Made by a program: the position numbers and the translations under genes
In this document: positions 58,737 through 64,000 of the stretch, in pieces
How the letters are laid out: each line of letters begins with the position of its first letter
Position numbering within the stretch: position 1 is the first letter of the stretch
Notes under the pieces: generated by a model
Seen by the model: only the letters and a program-made list of their open reading frames with translations
Database searches by the model: none
Told to the model about the DNA's origin: nothing
From: Bifidobacterium sp.
Lineage (GTDB): Bacteria > Actinomycetota > Actinomycetes > Actinomycetales > Bifidobacteriaceae
Reading direction: 5' to 3'
Length of the DNA: 64,000 bases
Assembly (NCBI GenBank): GCA_022649135.1
Contig: JALCNP010000004.1
Span: 1-64,000, forward strand

Positions 58737-59756
58737 ATGAATGCAGTGAAATCAATAAGCCGTGGTCTCTCCCGATATTTTACCCTGTTCGTCATAGTCG
58801 TGGCGGTGTTCTCCTTCTTCGTCCCGCAGGTCGGCACGGCGGTGGCCCATTACACGTCCTACCTGCTGATGGTCGTCATTTTCGGCATGGGCCTGAACCT
58901 CACCATCGATGATTTCAAGCGCATAGGCAAGCACCCCCTCCCGGTCATTCTGGGAACTGTCGCGCACTATGTGATCATGCCGCTTATCGCACTTCTGCTC
59001 GTCACCATCTTCCACCTTGACGGTGCGGCCGCCGCAGGAGTGATCCTCGTTGGCTGCTGCCCCTCCGGAACATCCTCCAACGTCATGGCGTTCCTCGCCG
59101 GCGGTGACGTCGCGCTCGACGTCTCCATCGGCATTCTGTCGACGCTTCTGGCACCGATCATGCTGCCGCTACTCGTGTCCGTGCTCGCCGGCAAGTACGT
59201 GGACGTGCCTTTCGCATCGATGTTTCTCAACACAGCGGAGATCGTGCTGATCCCCATCATGCTCGGCGTGCTCATTCACACGTTCTTCAAAGACAGAGTC
59301 GACAAAGTGCGCGAGGCCACACCCCTGGTGTCTCAGGTGGCGATTCTGATCATCATCATGGCCGTGTTTGCTGCCAATTCGTCCGAGTTCCTCAAGCCGG
59401 AGACTCTGCTCATCATCCCTGTGGTGATGCTGCACAACCTGTGCGGGTACGGGTTGGGCTTCCTTTTCGCCAAGGCCATCAGACTCGACTATCGTCAGCA
59501 GAAGGCCATCACCTTCGAGGTCGGCATGCAGGATTCGGCGTTGGGGGCCACGCTGGCTCTGAGGTTCTTCACGCCGCAGGCGGCCATCGCCTCGACCATA
59601 TTCTCCGTATGGCACAACATTTCGGGGTCGGTGCTTTCGTCGTGGTGGGCGAACCGTGTCTCGAATGCTGCCGCGAACGGTGCCGATTCTAAGGCGGAGG
59701 GCGACAGGGTCCCCGCGGAGGCCGGCGGGAAGGTAGGCGAATCCGCATCCGTCTGA
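58737..59756 (+). CDS. Bile acid:sodium symporter (BASS) family transporter
   Basis: VILVGCCPSGTSSNVMAFLAGGDVALDVSIGILSTLLAPIMLPLL; ITFEVGMQDSALGATLALRFF. Confidence 0.93.
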   Translation: MNAVKSISRGLSRYFTLFVIVVAVFSFFVPQVGTAVAHYTSYLLMVVIFGMGLNLTIDDFKRIGKHPLPVILGTVAHYVIMPLIALLLVTIFHLDGAAAAGVILVGCCPSGTSSNVMAFLAGGDVALDVSIGILSTLLAPIMLPLLVSVLAGKYVDVPFASMFLNTAEIVLIPIMLGVLIHTFFKDRVDKVREATPLVSQVAILIIIMAVFAANSSEFLKPETLLIIPVVMLHNLCGYGLGFLFAKAIRLDYRQQKAITFEVGMQDSALGATLALRFFTPQAAIASTIFSVWHNISGSVLSSWWANRVSNAAANGADSKAEGDRVPAEAGGKVGESASV

Positions 59757-59968
59757 CCTGGTGGCGCATGTGTGATTGCGCGGGGGATCGTGGCGCGTAG
59801 CGTATACGCACCCGCGTGCGTTACAGATTCGCGGGTGTCGGACAGGGCCGAGAAGTGGACAGATCCCGTGCTTTTTTCGGAGTGGGTCGAGGATCAGGGG
59901 GGCGTCCCCGGTAGTGCGACTACTGTTCGGATGTGGGACGTCCGATGTCGAGACGGGTTCCGCAGGCA

Positions 59969-60118
59969 TCGATGACGGTGTGGTCGTGCGTGGTCATCGC
60001 CACCCACGACGACATGTTGAGCGAGAGCTGCGACGAGACTTTTGACGTGGAGGAGCACAGCACCAATCGCCGGCGCCTGGACCTGGAACAGTATCTCAAC
60101 ACGTTGCAACACCAATAG
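59969..60118 (+). pseudogene. Possible 3' remnant of an ABC ATPase gene
   Basis: In-frame VVIATHDDMLSESCDETFDVEE resembles an H-loop region of MacB/LolD-type ATPases; no Walker A/B found upstream. Confidence 0.35.
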
Positions 60119-60704
60119 GACGACGCCGGCAAGAGTGTCGACCTACGATCGGCTATTGCGTGTAAATCCGCTCATTTCACCATTTCGGATATGACTTCGG
60201 ACGGCCTCTTTGCCGGGGCTCCCACAATTATCTTCGAACGGCCTCGACGGCATCAACTGATTAAGTTGTGTGCTCTGACGTTTTAAAACCGCCTGGAATG
60301 GACTTTACCCTCCCCGGGCTTGTTTCCAGAAGCACGTGCTTCCAGACACATGTGCCTTCCGCGCTGCCAAGGCGTTACTTCCCATCAGTGGATTCCAACT
60401 CCGCATTTCCGTCGCGGAGTGCGGCTCGGGCGTGTGCTCTTCGGCGGTTGGCTCGGGCAAGGGCCTGAGCTCCGGGTTTCGCTGTTCTCGTCAGTGTCCT
60501 GGGATGTTCTCTCACCGGCTGAGCGGTAGGGAATGAAAGGGCTATCACAACCGATGAAATCATCCATTTCTGATTGTTTTCAGTGGCTTCATGATGCCCT
60601 TATTCCCATTTCGAACGCCTGTCGGCGCTGACGAATCTACAGCGGAAAACAGCCCTAAAAGCCGTTGTTTTGACTGAGATACAGCAGGGAGCCGTAGTGG
60701 GCTT

Positions 60705-61172
60705 GTGCATATGGGTGTAATGCAGAATGAGAATGGCAGGAAAATAACAGAACCCGACCAAAATGAGGCACTGCCCAGACATCATGCCACCACATTTATT
60801 CTGGTCAACATAGTACAAATAATCCTGGTACTCGGCACAGGTATGTGGCTTGCCTACACATGGTCATGGCTGTCCATCGTCATATGCGTAGTGCTGCTGC
60901 TACTCGTCGCTTTCCTCTTGAAAGTAACCGGCACCTACAAGTACTCCGATATCGGTTCAGGCGAGGTCGGCAACGTGAGTTTCCCCTATCGCTGGAGACG
61001 AGTGATGATTCTGCTATCATTCCTGCTTGTGGCATACGCAGCCGGAAGAAGCGGGATGCCCAGCGGATTATCCACTACAGGCACAGGCCTAGGATGGATG
61101 AGCGTCATCTCAGGCATCCTAGGCGCAATATCGAACATCCCACTCATCATCACGGCAGCCAAAGCCAAATAA
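60705..61172 (+). CDS. Hypothetical membrane protein (about 4 TM)
   Basis: Hydrophobic segments FILVNIVQIILVLGTGMWL, WLSIVICVVLLLLVAFLL etc.; start could be 60720. Confidence 0.65.
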   Translation: MHMGVMQNENGRKITEPDQNEALPRHHATTFILVNIVQIILVLGTGMWLAYTWSWLSIVICVVLLLLVAFLLKVTGTYKYSDIGSGEVGNVSFPYRWRRVMILLSFLLVAYAAGRSGMPSGLSTTGTGLGWMSVISGILGAISNIPLIITAAKAK

Positions 61173-61444
61173 ATTACCATTAAGTTTTTCGGTGTACCAT
61201 TTACGCTGAAAACGTTATTAACAAGCCAGTAGATTTATCAGTGCACGATCGGATAGTGCACGGCACGATGATGTATTCCCTGTTGGTGTCTCTGACTTTC
61301 TTGACTGCCAATCGGCGGCGGCACTGGTGTGTCCGGCTTCTCTGCTCGCATCTTCCATGGTCATGCTCCGGAAGACAAGAGTCTTCATGGTGATGACATA
61401 GGTGCCTGGTTATATGGTTGATATATTTATGGAGGGGGGGAAAT

Positions 61445-61936
61445 ATGATTGGGGAAAGACGTGGGCCTCACCGGGTCATCGTAATCGTTCTCATACTAGT
61501 GATCGCCTTGTTCTCGGGCGTGATGCTGTATCCGAGGGTGTACGAGAACATGACCGGATACACACTGTTCCAGCCCGCGGTGGACACCGCGCACACCGAT
61601 ATACGGATACCCGACTCGTCCCTGTTCAGCCGACGCCTCCTGGACCGCGGAGCCAGGCATATAGAAAACGATGTCTCGTTCATGCGGGGCTGCGCAATCA
61701 CCCGCATCAGTTATTCCGGAGACGATTTCGCCGGGAGTCGGGCCTCCGGAGGGAAACGGATTCTGGATAGGCGTGGCAGCGAGGCGAAGTTCCTCATGTC
61801 ATACCGGTGCTCCACCTTCAACGAGCGAACATCTTCAATGTCGCCATCTGACACCTATGTGTATCTATTGACATACGATCCACAACAATCACAGGATGGC
61901 ACCGGCTGGGTCACCACCGATCACGGCAACGGATGA
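61445..61936 (+). CDS. Hypothetical membrane-anchored protein
   Basis: MIGERRGPHRVIVIVLILVIALFSGVMLYP N-terminal TM; GGAGGGGGG upstream of ATG 61445. Confidence 0.55.
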   Translation: MIGERRGPHRVIVIVLILVIALFSGVMLYPRVYENMTGYTLFQPAVDTAHTDIRIPDSSLFSRRLLDRGARHIENDVSFMRGCAITRISYSGDDFAGSRASGGKRILDRRGSEAKFLMSYRCSTFNERTSSMSPSDTYVYLLTYDPQQSQDGTGWVTTDHGNG

Positions 61937-62120
61937 GCTTGTCGCGAAGCCCATCGGGCATAACCTCATCGTCGATGACGACACCACGTTTCTGAAGATT
62001 GTTCAGGCCGGTTGGCCCGCGATGGAGCCGGCGATCGGATCATTTCGAGGGTTCGTGGCAAAGGGTTCGTGGATTGCATGAGTTCGGGAGCAATGGTGCC
62101 GCGATGCTCAGCGGCTCTTC

Positions 62121-62540
62121 TTGAGCACATGGGTTCCTGACGCCGTCAGGGAGCGGGTCCTCAAGGAGATCGTCGACTACGCAAAGGATGCCGACGCGCC
62201 GACTATGGAAGACGCCATCCGCTACGCATTGAGCAAGGACTACGCGTTCGCTGATGAGGGCTTCCGGCTCTTCATCGACGCGCATGTCGACGTGGCACTG
62301 GTGATCGACGCGCTGGGCCCGAGTTGCGAGAGCATGGGTGTATCCAGGGTCGAGACGATTCTGAACATGCTCCCCGACGAGTATGCGGGTTTGACGACGG
62401 CAGGCAGGGACCACCCGAAGCTGTCGGATACACGAGGCAACCTTATTCTTCTGGAGTATCGAGAAAAACATGGGAAAGTGACCTCATTCACCGTAAAAGG
62501 AAATACGATACGTGTGAACAAGCACTACCCGCCCCGGTGA
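62121..62540 (+). CDS. Hypothetical protein
   Basis: Soluble, compositionally protein-like (VPDAVRERVLKEIVDYAKDADAPTMEDAIRYALSKDYAF...); start uncertain, same frame open back to 62082 after a stop. Confidence 0.5.
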   Translation: MSTWVPDAVRERVLKEIVDYAKDADAPTMEDAIRYALSKDYAFADEGFRLFIDAHVDVALVIDALGPSCESMGVSRVETILNMLPDEYAGLTTAGRDHPKLSDTRGNLILLEYREKHGKVTSFTVKGNTIRVNKHYPPR

Positions 62541-62747
62541 GAAAAGCAGTGGACGACCGTTCCCCGGACCGACAGCGCTCTTGCATGGCTTGGATGAGTC
62601 TTCCTCGACATCGGAGAGCCGAGCGGCATACTCTTGCCATATGGCCCCGTAGGTAAATAGGGCGGTATGCACGGTGGCGGTAGATCGTTGCGCGCACATG
62701 GCCGCCGCAAAATGTTCGTTGATTATTACATTCTTAGTATGTTGCGA

Positions 62748-62790
62748 TATCATTACACTGATACGATGTTAGGATATTGAAACATTCTAA
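62748..62790. promoter_or_regulatory. Candidate HipB operators
   Basis: TATCA-N6-TGATA at 62748-62763 (perfect) and TTAGGAT-N8-ATTCTAA at 62769-62790 (one mismatch between arms), immediately upstream of hipB. Confidence 0.65.
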
Positions 62791-62812
62791 GGAAATATGG
62801 GAGGGAGGCCTT

Positions 62813-63229
62813 ATGGAACAGTTTGCCTCGCGGATCTTCAGCATCCATCAGATCGCCACGGTCATCAAGGACGCGCGGAACGCCCGTGGGTGGACGCAGG
62901 AGGAGCTGGCGGCGCAAACCGGTTTTTCCAGGGTCTGGATCAACCGTTTTGAGCAATCCGCTATCTCCGACCCCAGTTTCCGGCGCATCCTCACGATGTG
63001 CGATGTGCTGAGCATCGATCTGTCCGCGTCATATGCGCCGGGGAAGCAGGTACTTCCCATTAGACGGCACAGTCAACAACGTGCCAAAGGCAGCGCGTCA
63101 ACGGCCTTGGAGAGCGAGGAGCGGACTATACGGCCGCAGACCGTCAGGGAGGCAGCTGCGATTCTTGAGTCCCTTGCGCGGCGTACGGAGAATGGCACTG
63201 TGACTTCCAATGAGGAGAATAGCTTATGA
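62813..63229 (+). CDS. HipB-like HTH antitoxin
   Basis: IATVIKDARNARGWTQEELAAQTGFSRVWINRFEQSAISDPSFRRILTMCDVL; coupled to hipA. Confidence 0.88.
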   Translation: MEQFASRIFSIHQIATVIKDARNARGWTQEELAAQTGFSRVWINRFEQSAISDPSFRRILTMCDVLSIDLSASYAPGKQVLPIRRHSQQRAKGSASTALESEERTIRPQTVREAAAILESLARRTENGTVTSNEENSL

Positions 63230-64000
63230 AACCCAAGGAACTTGTCGTGTTTCTCGAAGGCAAGCGCATCGGTGTGCTGAGCGAGGATAGCTATGGAAAA
63301 CATGTTTTCACCTATGACAAGGATGCCGAGATCGATGCACCACTGTCGCTGTCCCTGCCCCGTCGCGTGGCACCCTGGCGGGGAAAGCCGGTGGAGGCGT
63401 TCGTCGATGGCGTGCTACCCGACGACCAGGCCATGCGGCAACGCATCGCCCGCCGGTATGATGTCAATGCAGGCAACCCGTTCTCCCTGTTGACCGCCAT
63501 CGGCCTTGACTGTGCCGGGGGAGCGCAATTCGTGCCGCCGGCAGACGTGGATTCTTTTGACAAGCAAGCTTCATTACGGCCGATAACACAAGCTGAAATC
63601 AGACAGCGACTGGTATCAATTTCCGACGATCGGCAGGCGAGCTGGCAGGGCGTTGACGAGCACTGGTCATTGAACGGCGCTCAGGACAAGATCGCGTTGC
63701 GCTTTCAGAACGGCCAATGGTACGAGGCGCACGGTTCGGCCGCTACCACGCACATCATCAAACCGGGCATCCTCAGGCTGCATGAACAGGCGTTCAACGA
63801 GTACGTGTGTTTACAAGCGATAGCAGCACTGCACCTACCAGTATCCGCTTGCGAGTTCCGGGATTTCGATGGACTCCCAGCATTGGTCAGTGAGCGGTGG
63901 GACCGGAAATGGGTGACGAATCAGGACGGTGATACGGAGGTCATCCGAATCCATCAGGAGGATCTCTGTCAGGCGACGGGGCATCCGACGGCTGAGAAAT
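63226..64000 (+). CDS. HipA-like serine/threonine kinase toxin (truncated by window end)
   Basis: Hand translation MKPKELVVFLEGKRIGVLSEDSYGKHVFTYDKDAE...PLSLSLPRR...AFVDGVLPD...SLNGAQDKIALRF...THIIKPG; ATGA overlap with hipB stop. Confidence 0.92.
   Translation, partial: MKPKELVVFLEGKRIGVLSEDSYGKHVFTYDKDAEIDAPLSLSLPRRVAPWRGKPVEAFVDGVLPDDQAMRQRIARRYDVNAGNPFSLLTAIGLDCAGGAQFVPPADVDSFDKQASLRPITQAEIRQRLVSISDDRQASWQGVDEHWSLNGAQDKIALRFQNGQWYEAHGSAATTHIIKPGILRLHEQAFNEYVCLQAIAALHLPVSACEFRDFDGLPALVSERWDRKWVTNQDGDTEVIRIHQEDLCQATGHPTAEK

Noticed and set aside
58490-58737. RCC1-repeat-like reading (HIAGLSDAGIVVKAEDYGAADAPP) on the minus strand
   Set aside because: Only one short stretch with weak resemblance and no flanking repeats; insufficient to call.
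60260-60570. Overlapping small ORFs at 60268-60567 considered as an IS remnant
   Set aside because: No transposase motif, inverted repeats or target-site duplication could be identified.
1-64000. tRNA/rRNA genes
   Set aside because: Scanned for TPsiC-like GTTCGAA contexts; all hits lie inside coding genes without cloverleaf support.

Overview
High-GC actinobacterial chromosome segment, Bifidobacteriaceae-like by gene content and order, spanning the replication origin. The conserved core runs trxB(3' end) // parB-parA-rsmG-khpB(jag)-yidC-yidD-rnpA-rpmH (minus strand), then dnaA-[oriC with DnaA boxes]-dnaN-recF-DUF721-gyrB-gyrA-DUF3566-VanZ/RDD-mscL (plus strand). To the right is a mosaic accessory region: a LacI/ABC/GH51 arabinoside operon; a TDT-family transporter; LysR and DHA2 exporter genes; a NarL-type two-component system; an AraC/GH2/TIM-barrel locus; a ~14 kb minus-strand cluster that looks like a MurNAc/muropeptide salvage system (murQ, sugar kinase, AmiE-like serine hydrolase, NamZ/DUF1343, Opp-type ABC importer, GNAT, GH3 NagZ, RpiR/MurR); a small secreted-protein locus with three membrane proteins and an ABC ATPase; a BASS transporter; several orphan ORFs; and hipBA cut by the window end. 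Main items for follow-up: (1) the muropeptide salvage cluster with an ABC importer where the B. subtilis-type cluster has a PTS; (2) the secreted protein/three-permease/ATPase locus flanked by imperfect direct repeats; (3) parS sites embedded in the parB and rsmG reading frames; (4) DnaA boxes upstream of parA; (5) a 14-bp minisatellite between the ABC locus and parB. All calls come from reading the sequence and supplied translations; no database search was run.
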